Below, in pieces: positions 35,493-46,700 of a stretch of 64,000 bases of DNA. A model generated the notes under the pieces. It saw only the letters and a program-made list of their open reading frames with translations, did not search any database and was not told the origin of the DNA. Location: positions 839,966-903,965 of the forward strand of contig MU270034.1 in NCBI GenBank assembly GCA_021432635.1, written 5' to 3'. The translations under genes were made by a program, and so were the position numbers. Every line of letters starts with the position of its first letter. Position 1 is the first letter of the stretch. The DNA comes from Thozetella sp. PMI_491. Its lineage: Eukaryota > Ascomycota > Sordariomycetes > Chaetosphaeriales > Chaetosphaeriaceae.

Positions 35493-38400
35493 TACGGTAT
35501 ATCATACTGCCCGAGATCACGAGGAACTGGGCCTCGATATCATCTTCCGAGAACCGGGCTGGCCACGAGCATGAAAACAATGCGAGGCCAAGAGAACCCG
35601 TGTCGATACCGATCCCCCGAGCCAAAAAGAAATACCGGCAGTAGTTCCGGTGGAGGGCGGGGAGCGCACATCAACCCACTTCACGTTTCCCTCCTTTCCA
35701 ATAGCCATTTTTCAACACCGGCCAAGCCCGATCAGGAACGTCCTAGCTCGCGGCGCGCTCAAGCAGAGCTCACTAGTAGTCGAGTGTGCACTCAGGACAT
35801 GAAGACCGGCATCCGAAGGTAGTGGGACGTAAATGGCGTTTCTGGTTCTAGTCACGAGTAGATGAGGGCAGTCGCGTGAGCGCAGCAATAGCCGAGGTCG
35901 CGTGGGGTCGTGGGAAGGATCTCGTATTGGGGTGGTTGAATGATTAGGCCACGAAATGATAAAGGTAGGAATAAAAAGAAAAAGAGTTTGTAACGAGAGG
36001 CAGATGGGGGACGAATGCGACGGCGAGAATGCGTCAGGTTGAAGGGAGAGGGAGCGGGAGGAAGACGGTACGCAGGCGCAAGAAAAGTAACGCTAAAGCA
36101 TGGGAAGGAGGGAAAGGAGCCACGGGGTGGTGGCTGAAAGTAGGTGGAAGAATACAGAAAATTCTGAGTGTCAAGAGATTCACGTGCGGGTCAGCGCCTC
36201 TTATCATATATTTATTGTAATTAAAGATGAACGGCTTTGTACCGTGGGAAGCCGCCCGTAGGAACTCTTCTAATAGAGGGCCGGCCGATGGGGCAGCAAA
36301 GGGTTAGCGGGGCAGGCCGCTGACTCTTGGCATCAGCAGGGCTGCTAGGGTAGAAAATGCGAGCCGTCCGCGCCTTGATGTCTGATGCACGGATGTGAGA
36401 TTTAAGACCGGCAACTTGCTGCAGAGCTCAACAACGGGAAGAGACCAATGCATCGAGGGCAGCTTATCGTGGGGCGGCCGCATGAGGTATTTCCTTGATA
36501 ACTGTTGCTGCCCGTCTGCTTGCTTCCATAGTACAGCATTGGGAACACACAGAGCTTCATACAAGCCAACGAGCCCTAAATTTAAACGCAAGCATCTTAG
36601 AGGGTGGCAAGCCCCACAGCCAATCGAGCTAGGTGCGATGCTGGAGCGAGATCCCTGTCTGCATCATCTCCATCGTCAAATCCAGACTGTATGTATATAT
36701 GGTCCAACCCACCCCTTTATGTTTGGTGGCTAGGTACGAGGCCAGTAAAACTGCTATGTATAACTGGTCCTAAGTCAGTCGGTCTACAGTATTTATATAA
36801 CTCAACTAGCAATCCAGGAAGCAAAACCGGTATTGTTGAGCAGTGCTAGTGCCTCCTGCTCTATTGCAGCACACACACACACACATAATTAGCCCCGTAG
36901 CCGACTTATAAAACCCCTGTGTCTGTATCAATTGCTAATTGTAGAGTGAGCTAACTACACGCACTTGCCATAACACGCATAGCTGTGATAACGCTTGGGA
37001 AAGCGAAGCGCAATGTGTGGGCGTGCTGCCCATCCTTTTACCTTGAGGATTAGCATTGGTGCAAGACGACGGCGAAGGGATCGCCGTCAGAGCTGCAGAG
37101 GGCAAACCCCCACCACTTCTCCCCAAAATGCTGATTGGATTGGATGTGGTGTACGGAGTACGTCGCGTCGTTATTACCGTCTCGCTTGGCATTCTGCCTC
37201 CTGGCGCACAGGTGGAGCATCGGATACGAGCTGCAACGGATCATTTCGGAGAAAAAAAAAAGGGGGGAGGGTGAAGCGAGCCGCCCTAAAGAGAAAAGGG
37301 GGCAAGAAGGCGGGGTCTAATATGACGGAACAGCACTGGCCAGCAGGGATAGAGCTGACAGGCGACCTTCGGGCTAAGATCAACGAAAAATGCCACAAAA
37401 ATTGCTAAAACAGTCCTGGCGCGACTAGGTCGCACTAGTTCTGTAAATCGTGACAAGTTTGGCGGCAGTAGATTCGTTCCTGGGTACGGCGTCGTACCTT
37501 GGCTTCCTTGGCTTTCCTCCGCAAACTCTGCCCTAGTTACTATGTAACGTAGAAACAGCCTACCGCTCACTAAACCGTATCAAGATATTGAGTTGCCAAA
37601 GCGGAGGCGGACAACGTCAAAAGGACCATGTCGTGCCGCTGTTCACAGTCACAGTCGTCGAGTTTGTTTTCCCTACTGTCGAAGCAGCAGTAAGGGACAT
37701 CTGCCTGTGTCAAGAACGTGAAATCTTGCTCTGGCGGGAATGGCGAAGGACGCTCACCCGGGGTGCCGCCGTCTTTTAGTGCGTTATGAGCGAATTGTCT
37801 TTGGCGAGAAGCACGGTAGTCATGTGAGGAGCTACTCTGCACTATACTCTCCCGGCCCTATATAGCCTTTTTCTTTGATACTGTAAACAGAAACGGGGTT
37901 GGTGGCAAAGGAACAGGTATATAGGATCGGAAACGCGCGACAAATGTGCGACGCAGCTGGTTGCCGTGGTTGTTTCGGTCATATAAGCTGAGGGGAATAT
38001 AAGTTAACTAGTTAGATGCTGAACCCTATGCTTATTGTGTTGGTTGCTGAATGATGACGCACCACAAAGCCGCTGCTGGGTAACACCCTGCATGTTTAAG
38101 ATCGATAAACCCCACGCTGTGGCGTCGACCCAGACGCCACCAGCCATTTTACTCGACCCCTCCACCGTAGAAATGCTGCCACGGTCGTCAACGACCAATG
38201 CCTTGCGTATCCAAAAGGCTTTGGTTCGGCCTAGATATTGTCAGGGTAAGACTACGACACAGCAGCTCGGAGCAAGCACAAGCTTTCTTCGAATTCTTCC
38301 CGTCGTATAAGCGTGCTCCGGCTTGGGATAATGCAGACTTAGGTAGCCGCGCCTCTTTCTTTTTATTTATGGCTCGTAGACAATCCAGCCTCTTAGGGGT

Positions 38401-38595
38401 TAGAACGACCGTACTTTGGGAATTTCGACTGGGCCGCTAGCAAGTCCAGGTTGGGGCGATAAGTTTAGAGTACAACGTTAATTTTTCCCTTCTCTCTTAT
38501 TAATCTTCACTAGTAGTGAGCGGAGCAGAGATTAGAGCACTTACGGTTTATTGAGGCAAGTTTTGACTCAGGCTCTTCTAGGTATCTAGTTACCC
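35493..38595. other. 3.1 kb gene-poor region
   Basis: No supported gene on either strand. Purine-rich stretches occur at 35940-36120, and a run of A then G lies at about 37252-37270. Short frames here lack motifs. Confidence 0.4.
36870..36885 (+). repeat. (CA)n microsatellite
   Basis: Eight consecutive CA dinucleotides. Confidence 0.9.
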
Positions 38596-40266
38596 TCACT
38601 GAATCACAGACAGGACAATTCTCGACAACTCCCGGCCACAGCTAATCTTACGCATCGCCTTGCGCATATGCTTTCCTGTGCCGGGATTCTCACTCGTGCC
38701 CAAGTTTCTGGCAAATTGCGGATGGCACCCGCCGGCTACATACAATCGGATGCAAAGCCTTTGCAGAATCGATGTGCCGTGTCCCGCATCTGCAGCACGA
38801 CGTTTTGTCCCGTGTCTCGATTCGGATCTAGCCTCATAGCCCTCAGTCACATTGTATGACCTCCCGCTGGGGTCCACCTCGCTCAACCGCACAAATAGAT
38901 CCATGTGTAGGTTTTCTCCACGATGCGTAAGTTCGACTCGCGGCTGACCAACCACGATGAGATCCTCTGCCAGAGGAGCACTGGTGAATGGCAAGACGTC
39001 TTTCTGCGCTGCCAGTGCCGAGTCATTCGCTCGCCCGCCACCGAATAGAAGTGGACCGCTGACTGTTGGTGTTGGGCGTTCTGGGTCAAATAGAAATGAT
39101 AAAACAGTCTGTTGTGTGTCATTCTTGGTGACCAGCCGCTTGTCCCCGGCCAGGAAAAAAGTGCGCTCTGTGCCTAGCGGCGGCCACTGCTCAATTTCGC
39201 GCCATTCCTTGGCGCCTCGACTTGTGGTTATACAGAACTGTACCGCCTTGGACCTATTTTGTTCGAAACGCTTTGCAAGATGAACGTTTAACCACTCAAG
39301 AATCTTCTGCCTAACCAGAGGTGCCGCCATCGTCTTGGGATGAGTCCATGGGCCAGCCGTCAACGCCACCGGACAGCCCCTTGCTTGCAGCCTCGCGTAT
39401 TGTTCCATGGTTAGCGGCAAAAAAAAATCCATCCACCCAGTCACCAGCAACACTGGCACATTAACCTTATCCAGTGCTATTCCATGCTGAACCGGCTCCC
39501 AGAATGGGTCTTCGAGGTCCGGACGTCCCACGCGCTCCCGCAGCCACGGCGCACCGTTCCTTCTAAAATGCTCGTCGATCGCCTTCTGCAGCGGCACGTT
39601 ATTCAGTATAGGCTTCAGCCTTCCCTTGGCCGTCAGCAAACCCATGCTGGGCAGCACGCCTAGCACCTTCTTCTCTTGGTTCATAACCATATCGCTCCAT
39701 CCAACCAGGTCGAGGTTGAAGGCTCTGGTCCCCCAGAGGTGCTTGCCGATATCGTGCGGGGCGATCCAGATGCAGGCCGCGACCATGTCTTCTGGCGGTT
39801 CGCGCAGTAGCGCCCACTGCGTTTGGCCTAGGTACGACATGCCTACTGTGGCAAAGGACCCCGTGTACCAGTGCTGTTTGCGCATGTAGCGCACCACGGC
39901 CTGAGTGTCAGCTGCATCCGTGGTTTCAGCTTGGAAGGTCCCGCCTGACCCGAATGTGCCGCGGCAACTGGTGAAGAGGACGATGTAGCCACGGGCGGCG
40001 AAGGGCCGCGGGAGCGTGCTAGCGAAGATAAGACCGCGACCGTACGGACCATGGACGAATACGGTCCCGGCCGGCGCTTTGTTGGGAGGAAGATTGGGCT
40101 GGTAAAGATCACCGGCAAGGAATATTTCTCCCTCGTCTGCCGTGGAGACAGGTACGCGCACAGGGGTGATAGTGTAGCTATTAGTTTCCGGAGGTAGACC
40201 GAACTGGGCTGTTACGAGTCGGTCGAGGGCGAAGCCAAATATGCTTCGTGCTTTAGGTTTCTTCAT
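38596..40266 (-). CDS. CocE/NonD-type alpha/beta hydrolase (S15 family) with internal frame-swapped segment
   Basis: Predicted serine hydrolase (acyl ester or peptide bond) of 556 residues, intronless. The first ATG is at 40266; the frame opens upstream only with a TTG. The catalytic triad is readable: nucleophile Ser144 in VGMSYLGQ, Asp280 in VTGWMDFF and His309 in GPWTHPKT. The C-terminal jelly-roll domain has VDPSGRSYNV and, near the end, AGGCHPQFARNLGT. Between these two (about residues 476-503, nt 38755-38840) the translated frame loses family similarity while the +1 frame reads RLDP, NVVLQMRDTAHRF and KGF, as expected. So two compensating indels seem to bracket about 80 nt. The residues affected are outside the catalytic domain, so activity may persist. 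It may alternatively be a sequencing artefact. Confidence 0.8.
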   Translation of the reverse strand: MKKPKARSIFGFALDRLVTAQFGLPPETNSYTITPVRVPVSTADEGEIFLAGDLYQPNLPPNKAPAGTVFVHGPYGRGLIFASTLPRPFAARGYIVLFTSCRGTFGSGGTFQAETTDAADTQAVVRYMRKQHWYTGSFATVGMSYLGQTQWALLREPPEDMVAACIWIAPHDIGKHLWGTRAFNLDLVGWSDMVMNQEKKVLGVLPSMGLLTAKGRLKPILNNVPLQKAIDEHFRRNGAPWLRERVGRPDLEDPFWEPVQHGIALDKVNVPVLLVTGWMDFFLPLTMEQYARLQARGCPVALTAGPWTHPKTMAAPLVRQKILEWLNVHLAKRFEQNRSKAVQFCITTSRGAKEWREIEQWPPLGTERTFFLAGDKRLVTKNDTQQTVLSFLFDPERPTPTVSGPLLFGGGRANDSALAAQKDVLPFTSAPLAEDLIVVGQPRVELTHRGENLHMDLFVRLSEVDPSGRSYNVTEGYEARSESRHGTKRRAADAGHGTSILQRLCIRLYVAGGCHPQFARNLGTSENPGTGKHMRKAMRKISCGRELSRIVLSVIQ

Positions 40267-41052
40267 CTTGACGAGATCTTGCTGGAAACAATCTTGGAGG
40301 AATAGAGGGAATAGATAGTCATAAAAGCGGGTGGTGGTACATTTCTGCAAAGGGAGAGATACGGCTCATCCGATGTTACATGTTTCATGGGTTTTGCGGC
40401 CTGAACCAGCGGTTTGGTATGTGTTTTATCTTTGAAGGGTCAAAAAGGCATTCCAGGCGTCTGGTGAGGAAGGGTTTGGGAAATATTACCTACATAGTGG
40501 TTTCCTAGATAGGTAAGCGGAGTGGGCGTTAAGCACTATAAAAACAACTGGAGAAAATTATCCTTCTCAGCTCGTCGATATGATCAATGCAGCACCTTGC
40601 ACTGAGTTGCAGCCTAAGTCTTCATTACTGCAGCCTGGTATGTGAAAGGATGTTCTCTTCAAATTACGTGCAGTGTCCTGTAATGGGGCGTTAGACGCCT
40701 GGGTAGAGGAGATTGTCAAAGTTGGAGTTGCCCGACGCGAGTTCCTCAAGGAGTGCACACCCAGTTATTTCAACGAAGAAGGCAGGATGAGTGACAAAGT
40801 CACCCGAGCTAATCTGTATGGAGGGGGCGGTATTACGTATCTCGAAATCTTGCGTAAATGGAGAGAACAGGACGGACTAGAAGGACTATAGACGACGAGT
40901 GCATGCTAAATTGTAGGATTATTGTATCTTCAAACGATGTTCAAATCCCTGACGTGGAACAAGTAAATTGTTTATCGAAACTTTTTTTTCGGGTTATTTT
41001 TCTCAACAAGAGATTCTATATTCCTGGACCCCATGGCTCGCCTACCGCGAAG
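40267..41052. other. Intergenic, promoter of the hydrolase
   Basis: No gene recognised; includes the upstream region of the minus-strand hydrolase. Confidence 0.4.
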
Positions 41053-41289
41053 ATGCGTTTTCTTTCCGCTCTGACACATTTCAGTCTAGTGGTGCCCATG
41101 GCGACTTCTTCTGAAGCAAGTCCTTCTTCAATAAACAGTACTATATTTTACGATTATTGCTTCTCCTTTACCGGTTCTTCGATCCCCTTGGTGCCGGTCC
41201 CTCCACCCTGGTCGGCTCCATTTCCCGCCCCTCCGCCCCCATTGCCATTTCCGAAGATCCCTGAGCCTTACATCCTCGCTGTCAATTGA
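41053..41289 (+). CDS. Possible small secreted proline-rich peptide
   Basis: A 78-residue frame beginning MRFLSALTHFSLVVPMATS, which resembles a signal peptide (basic residue then a hydrophobic core with small residues after it), then a proline-rich C-half (PPPWSAPFPAPPPPLPFP). There are no cysteines, no family and no codon-use support. The frame extends upstream without this start being required. It could be chance. Confidence 0.22.
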   Translation: MRFLSALTHFSLVVPMATSSEASPSSINSTIFYDYCFSFTGSSIPLVPVPPPWSAPFPAPPPPLPFPKIPEPYILAVN

Positions 41290-41862
41290 GAGAACATCAT
41301 TACCCCTTGACTTTTTACTTGTATGTCCGGAAATTGACTTTGGCCGAATATCCACACGGGAAGAACGCGAGCTTCAACACAGATGATACATGAGCGATCT
41401 AACGCAGCGGAAAACAGACACCGTGAACGCATGGTCGTACTTCCGCCGGTGACATAAGACTGACTTCATGGACTCGCTAGAGATGCCGAGCAGCAAATCA
41501 TTTCGTGCGAGCATATTGGCGAGTTGGACAAAATACGAGTTCTATGCCGTGTTGAGGATAGGAGGCACGTTTGGCTAGAGTCGCATGGACACGGGCAGTT
41601 TTGATTTTAAGTGAATATCCCGCAACTCTCGATTCACAGACGCGTTTCGCTACAATATTCAAACAGTTCCACGTCAAGTTGAGCGTACGGGAGTACAGTG
41701 TGCCTGGGGACACCTTGTCGTCATTCATGTCAAGGGCCGAAGAAGCGGCAATGTTTTCCGAGAAAGGCTTACTTAAGTGACACTGCAAAGTATTGTGGCT
41801 TTATCTCGCGATCTGTCAGCGTAAAGTGTTGAATGTATTGATTGTCCGACATCCTCATTAGC
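41290..41862. other. Intergenic upstream of the SDR gene
   Basis: 570 bp with nothing recognised beyond the likely SDR promoter. Confidence 0.4.
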
Positions 41863-42772
41863 ATGGCTTTGGTTTTTCCAGGTGTAGCCCTTGTAACGGG
41901 CGCAAGCTCAGGTTAGAGCCCGAGTCTTCCAATATACCCTCAAACCTCAAACCTCAGCTGACGTCCCAAGGAATCGGAGCACAAACGGCCCTCTTGTTCG
42001 CGAAGCAGGGTTGTAAGAGGATCACGCTAGCAGACATCAACGATGAGGGGATAAGCCACGTTCGAGTGCAAATGCTGGCAATTGCGCTCGACATGGAAAT
42101 TTTGTCTATCCACCTAGGTAAGGCTGCACCGGTAGATTTTAGCTTGGCAATAGCATTCGTAGAGACACAGAGCTAATAGCTATTGCAGAACTTCTCTCGG
42201 AAGAGTCGATAAACGCCATGGTATCTTTGACTGTCGCCAAATTCGGCAGGATCGACTATGCCTGCAATGTAGCGGGTGTTTGCATTCCTGCCCTCGAGAA
42301 GGAAGTAACTACGGAAGATTTTGACCAGCAGATGCAAATTAACGCTCGGGGGACCTGGCTATGCCAGAAAGCCGAAATAGATCAGATGATTAGACAAGAG
42401 CCTCTGCAGCCTGCAGATAGCCAGTTCCCGGCGCGGGGTGCAATCGTCAATGTGGCCTCTATGGCTGGTCTGATCTGTCTTCCAAATCTCGTAGCTTACT
42501 GCGCTTCTAAGCACGCCGTGGTTGGCTTCACCAAGGCTGACGCTATGAGACACGGCCACAATCACGTTCGCATCAATGTTGTCTGTCCCGGAGTCATACA
42601 GACTCCCATTTTAGGGAAGTTTTCCGGAAATAACGTCGAGGGCGTCGTCCAGTCACTCGGCTTGAGAAGAGAGGGCCTCCCGGAAGAAGTTGCTGAATGT
42701 CTTATCTGGTTGGTCTCATACAAGGCTAGCTACATCACGGCGACCGCTCTTAGTCCAAACGGAGGTATGTAG
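41863..42772 (+). CDS. Short-chain dehydrogenase/reductase
   Basis: NAD(P)-dependent oxidoreductase of the classical SDR fold, about 259 residues, from exons 41863-41911, 41971-42117 and 42189-42772. The first intron splits the nucleotide-binding motif TGASSGIG (residues 12-19). NVAG is at 92-95, the catalytic region has VNVASMAG and the YxxxK pair is Tyr169/Lys173 (YCASK). The end is ambiguous. Reading through gives SPNGGM and a TAG at 42770. A GTATGT donor inside that sequence and TTTAG at about 42819 would instead give a last exon ending in a GGIIGG-like tail, which looks more like the usual DGG ending of the family. The substrate is unknown and there is no close partner gene. Confidence 0.78.
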
Positions 42773-43702
42773 TATTTAACAGCCTAATGTTGCGTCTGTC
42801 AGATTAACATCCGTTTAGGTATTATTGGGGGTTAAGATAGTGACTTAGTCTTCTGCCGAAGTTATTTAAATAAATCAGTTAGAAGTAGTATATTATGCTT
42901 GTCTGCGAAATGAACACATTAAACTTATATACGGCAGCGGCGTTTTGTTACCTTTAAATTAGTGTATATAGTCCTACACAAACAGGGTACCGTCTATATA
43001 TACAATCACGACATACTATGCCCTTCTTTGAAGACTTTCCCCTCAAGAATCAGGGTGCTGCTTAAACCTTTACTAGCATCAGTAGGCATAGAGCGATGGA
43101 GGCCTATATAGGTAACGGTTAAGATCTTCCCGAAGGGTAAAGGGGAACATAATGAGCAGCCTTTATAGGCGTCAAGGGCAGCTTTAGACTAAAACTGAGA
43201 TTAACATCTAAAAAGCAAAAGCTATAGTTCCAACTAAGTAACGCCCGTATTCTTAAATACTAGACTGCTTCATATAGAGCCGCGACCTAAAGGCTATATA
43301 TACGCGCCTCCTAGACTGGCACATATTGTGGAGCCACTGCTATCCTCCTGAGTAGCTCTCCACTGGTAGGCAGTTTAGGTGCTCAAGGCATCAAGCTTCA
43401 AGCTAGTATCCTTGGGTAGGGCAACGCCTGTTCAGTCGTCGCTGACAGAGTTGTAACACCTTACCTACCCGTGGGTAAATCCACCTAGGGCCCAGCTGCA
43501 TGCCACTTCATTACTGCTACTAAGTAATAACTGTTACTTGGTAGAAGAAAACGGCGATAATCCCATGAACAACTAGCTATGTGGGGGTATCGAATTAAGT
43601 AATAGAAGTGAAACAAAACCTCATTCTTCCTCCTCATTACGGCCGTAGCCTTAGCACGTATTCCTCACGCATGAAATTGAGGCTTGCCTTTCAGCTTCTG
43701 GA
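42773..43702. other. AT-rich spacer with repeat-like texture
   Basis: 0.9 kb without a supported gene. 43080-43500 contains many TATA/CTTA words and looks like an old mobile-element remnant, but no terminal repeat or protein motif could be fixed. Confidence 0.35.
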
Positions 43703-45322
43703 CTACGCTGTAGCTGCCTCCTCCACCTCGTTGCCCTCCGATGCTGCAACCTCTTCCGTAGGTCGCTCAGCGGGAAAAGCTTTCTCACTGATTGCCCCGG
43801 CCATCTTGGCCTCTGCCTCGGCCTCTGCAATTATCTTCTTCAGTCTGACAATTTCCTGCTCTTGCTCGGCTCCCTTCTTCTCGAGGGAAATCTTCTCAGC
43901 TTCGACAGTCGTGATCTTATCCTGCAACCCCGCTACCTCCGCAGTCGTGGCGTCTATCTGCTTCTGTTGCAGGGCAATATTCGACTTCATCTCAGCTAGT
44001 GTAGCAGCTGAAGTAGCTTGCTCCTGCTTTCTGCCACTTTCGGAATCGGCGAGATCATTTTGCACACTCCGGAGGCTAGCACGAACTTGCTCTAGCTCGT
44101 TTTTCTGCTCCTCCTGCAGGGCAGTCTTCTGGTCCTCGCTAGCGGCAATTGACCTCTTCGCCGATTCTAGGTCCGCGACCGCAAGGTTGTGAGCTGTCTG
44201 CAGGGCATCGTACTTCTCCTTAAATTGGGCGATGTCCTTCTGCGCAGCCGATAGCTTGGCCTCGGACTCCGCCGATTGCTTATTGTAGGCATCTTGCAGG
44301 CTGGAGGAAGTTTTCCTTGCCTCGGCTAGTTCGTCTTTTACCGTAGACAGCTCAGACTCCGATTTGGCCTTCAGCATTTCGAAGGCATGCTTCGCAGCCT
44401 CAAGGTTGTCCTGCGATTCCTGTAACTCCTTCGACTTTGCCGAAAGCGCTTGTTCCGAAGCACTCACGAGATCAGCACGGGCTTGTTGCAAACTGGCTAC
44501 CGTGGCTTGGGCCTCGGCGTGTGCTGATTGCGCCGTCGATAGCTGCCCTTGGAGATCGGTCTTGGCTGCATCATGTGCTGCACGAGCGTCGGTGAGGCTC
44601 TGTTGTAATTCAGCCAAGTGTTTCGTAGCTGTCGAGATTTGCTCGTCTGTTTCTTGTTTGAGCACATCGTACCCATTCAGGAGGGTGCTGTGCTTCTCCT
44701 TTGACTCGGCCAGGTCCTTCTTGTACGACTCCAAAGTGTCTTGCAGGGATACTAGATCACCCTTAACACTGGCAGATTCTTGCTTGAGGGCCTCAGATTC
44801 CCCCTGAGAATCGGTAAGCTGCTGCGTGACCTTGGCTAGCTGCTCGTTCAATGCTGCCTCACGCGAGACGCCCTCCTGCACAGCCGAAGTAAGCTGCTTT
44901 TGCACGGATGAGAGTTCTTCCGTGAGAGTCTTCTTGGCCAGTTCCAGCGTTGAGATGCTATTCTCTAACCTGGCTATGTCGCCTTTCAGAGCGGTAAGCT
45001 CGTCGGCATGGCTGGCGGCTGCCTGTTTTCCCGCGTGCTCCTGCTCAGCTACTTTGGCGTTTAGCTTGCCAGCCTCAGCACGCGCATCGCCCAGTTCCTT
45101 CTCCGTTGACAAAAGTTTAGTCGAGACATCCCCTAACTGCTGGCGGAGGGACTCGGCTTCCTGAGAGAGGATGGAGTGCTGCTTCTCTTTGGCGCTCAGC
45201 TCCTCCTCAAGGATGGTTATGGTTTCCTTCTTGTCGGAGAGCTGTTCTTCAAGCGCTTCTTTCTGCGCTTTGAGGACAGATAGCCCGTTTCCGTGGGTGA
45301 GGGTGGAAAGAAGATTGCCCAT
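43703..45322 (-). CDS. Long coiled-coil protein with N-myristoylation signal
   Basis: Intronless 539-residue protein. It begins MGNLLSTLTH, matching the N-myristoylation pattern MGxxxS/T, so glycine 2 may be lipidated and tether it to a membrane. From about residue 17 to 505 it is almost uninterrupted heptad-rich alpha helix, dominated by A, E, K, L, Q and S with very few aromatic residues and no proline-rich hinge, giving tropomyosin/SMC-arm-like low complexity. The tail is acidic (EEVAASEGNEVEEAATA). There is no catalytic domain. Repeated units of the type (L/S)xxxLxEaxk suggest internal expansion. The long antisense open frames over it arise from codon bias. The role is unknown; scaffold or tether is only inferred. 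Confidence 0.75.
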   Translation of the reverse strand: MGNLLSTLTHGNGLSVLKAQKEALEEQLSDKKETITILEEELSAKEKQHSILSQEAESLRQQLGDVSTKLLSTEKELGDARAEAGKLNAKVAEQEHAGKQAAASHADELTALKGDIARLENSISTLELAKKTLTEELSSVQKQLTSAVQEGVSREAALNEQLAKVTQQLTDSQGESEALKQESASVKGDLVSLQDTLESYKKDLAESKEKHSTLLNGYDVLKQETDEQISTATKHLAELQQSLTDARAAHDAAKTDLQGQLSTAQSAHAEAQATVASLQQARADLVSASEQALSAKSKELQESQDNLEAAKHAFEMLKAKSESELSTVKDELAEARKTSSSLQDAYNKQSAESEAKLSAAQKDIAQFKEKYDALQTAHNLAVADLESAKRSIAASEDQKTALQEEQKNELEQVRASLRSVQNDLADSESGRKQEQATSAATLAEMKSNIALQQKQIDATTAEVAGLQDKITTVEAEKISLEKKGAEQEQEIVRLKKIIAEAEAEAKMAGAISEKAFPAERPTEEVAASEGNEVEEAATA

Positions 45323-45487
45323 GGTTTTGTCCGATGGAGCGGCTTGGAATGGCAGAGCTGAGGATGAGGAGAAGGCGCAGCAGACTTTGTTGTAAACTAA
45401 TTTTCAATGCGACGTCGCAATCTTATCGTTGCCTGGCCAATTACAAGCACCAAGCTAAATCACCTGAGGGTCCACATTGTGGTTCAC

Positions 45488-45498
45488 CCGGTAATGAA
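45488..45498 (+). repeat. Left 11 bp target-site duplication
   Basis: CCGGTAATGAA in the same orientation as the copy at 48723-48733; two extra A separate it from the element's GGACCC end. Confidence 0.65.
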
Positions 45499-45583
45499 AA
45501 GGACCCATAAATCGACGGGTACCGTGGATATTACATAAGCGTGGACCCTAACAAAAAATATAAGGGCATACGATCTTAGATAT

Positions 45584-45676
45584 ACTCGGGGGTCTGTGCG
45601 AGAGCTCGTAAGACCCCCTACTTCGTAGGGGGTCACAAAACCGTGGGATGGATCAAAACTGTGGGACAAACCCCAC
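45584..45676 (+). repeat. Left inner inverted-repeat block with hairpin
   Basis: 93 bp matching the reverse complement of 48479-48572 except for one A. It contains the near-perfect palindrome at 45612-45634 (GACCCCC...GGGGGTC). Confidence 0.85.
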
Positions 45677-46259
45677 ATCGCGTAGCGTGTTCCATACAGC
45701 GCGTTTTCCATATAATTGAACATTTTGACCTGTGTTTCTCGTGATATCTCAGTCTAAACTAGCCATTTCGTCCCCAAAATACCGGCCGACCAGCCAGATC
45801 CAGAGCCTATTCCCCTCCTCGCAGCTAGATGGCTGATTCGCGCCAGGGAGCGCTTTAAGAGCGGCCGAGATATTATAGTATACAGTGGAAAACTCCCCAT
45901 GATCCTCCTTGCCTCCTTGCGATACGAGTGTAGCTCCTCTGCCGTTAGGAGGCACTTTAAGAGCCTTAAAGAGACGGGGTTGCCCTAGTCTTGCGGTAGA
46001 ACGCTAGGGAGATCAACCACGCTTATGATCTATAAAGATACTGCCCTTAATTACTACCTCCGTCTTACTGTTGATAGTGGGCTGTTTGTAGACCGTTTGC
46101 TGGTAGAGATAATGGCGAACGAACTTTGTGCGTGGCGTGCTGTTCTAGCTGGCCCAGTCTTAAAGGCATGGTATCCGTGCTGGATCAGAGACTTGGTGTG
46201 GTTCTTAAGGATCTATATAAAGGTAGTGGAGGTAGTATAAGTATCAGTTAGTCTACGAG

Positions 46260-46700
46260 TCAAGTATATAAAGAGCTTCTTTAATATCCTTGAGTTAGCC
46301 AGGCAAAGATATTACCTTATAGCCTCTAGTGTGTGGAACGTTAACAAGAGTAGCTTCTAACTAGGCGTTATCTCTAGCTGCTTTAAGATCCTTTGCTTAA
46401 AGACTATAACTAATGTGTTAAAGGTTAGTATTATACTCTAGATAAAGCTCTTTAACTAACTAATTACCTATATAGGGCTAAGTCGTTGACTTTGCTAACC
46501 AAGAGTTAATAATAATAGTCGCAAGTGTAAATGCTGCTGGCAAGTATATCTAGCCTCTTTATATCTTTAAGACATATCTAGATGAGAGCTAGGGAGACAC
46601 TCCCCTTAACGACTAGGTATTATTCGCCCAGTCTAATACTAGCTTTAGCTTGAAGGAGATTATAATGGATTAGATACAGTACTTTAACCGTAAGAGCTTC
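46260..46700 (+). pseudogene. pogo/Fot1-type transposase remnant
   Basis: Discontinuous similarity to DDE_1 transposases: a helix like IKSFFNILE, a WNVNKSSF.LG block where active relatives have NMDEKGF.LG, then DTPLNDWV and DWIQYFNRKS after ignoring stop codons. Multiple in-frame TAA/TAG codons and the loss of the acidic residues make it non-functional. Precise ends cannot be set. Confidence 0.6.

Noticed and set aside
43608-45164. Long plus-strand open frames opposite the coiled-coil gene
   Set aside because: They are antisense shadows produced by the biased E/K/L/Q codon use; low-complexity Ser/Cys-rich translations with no motif.
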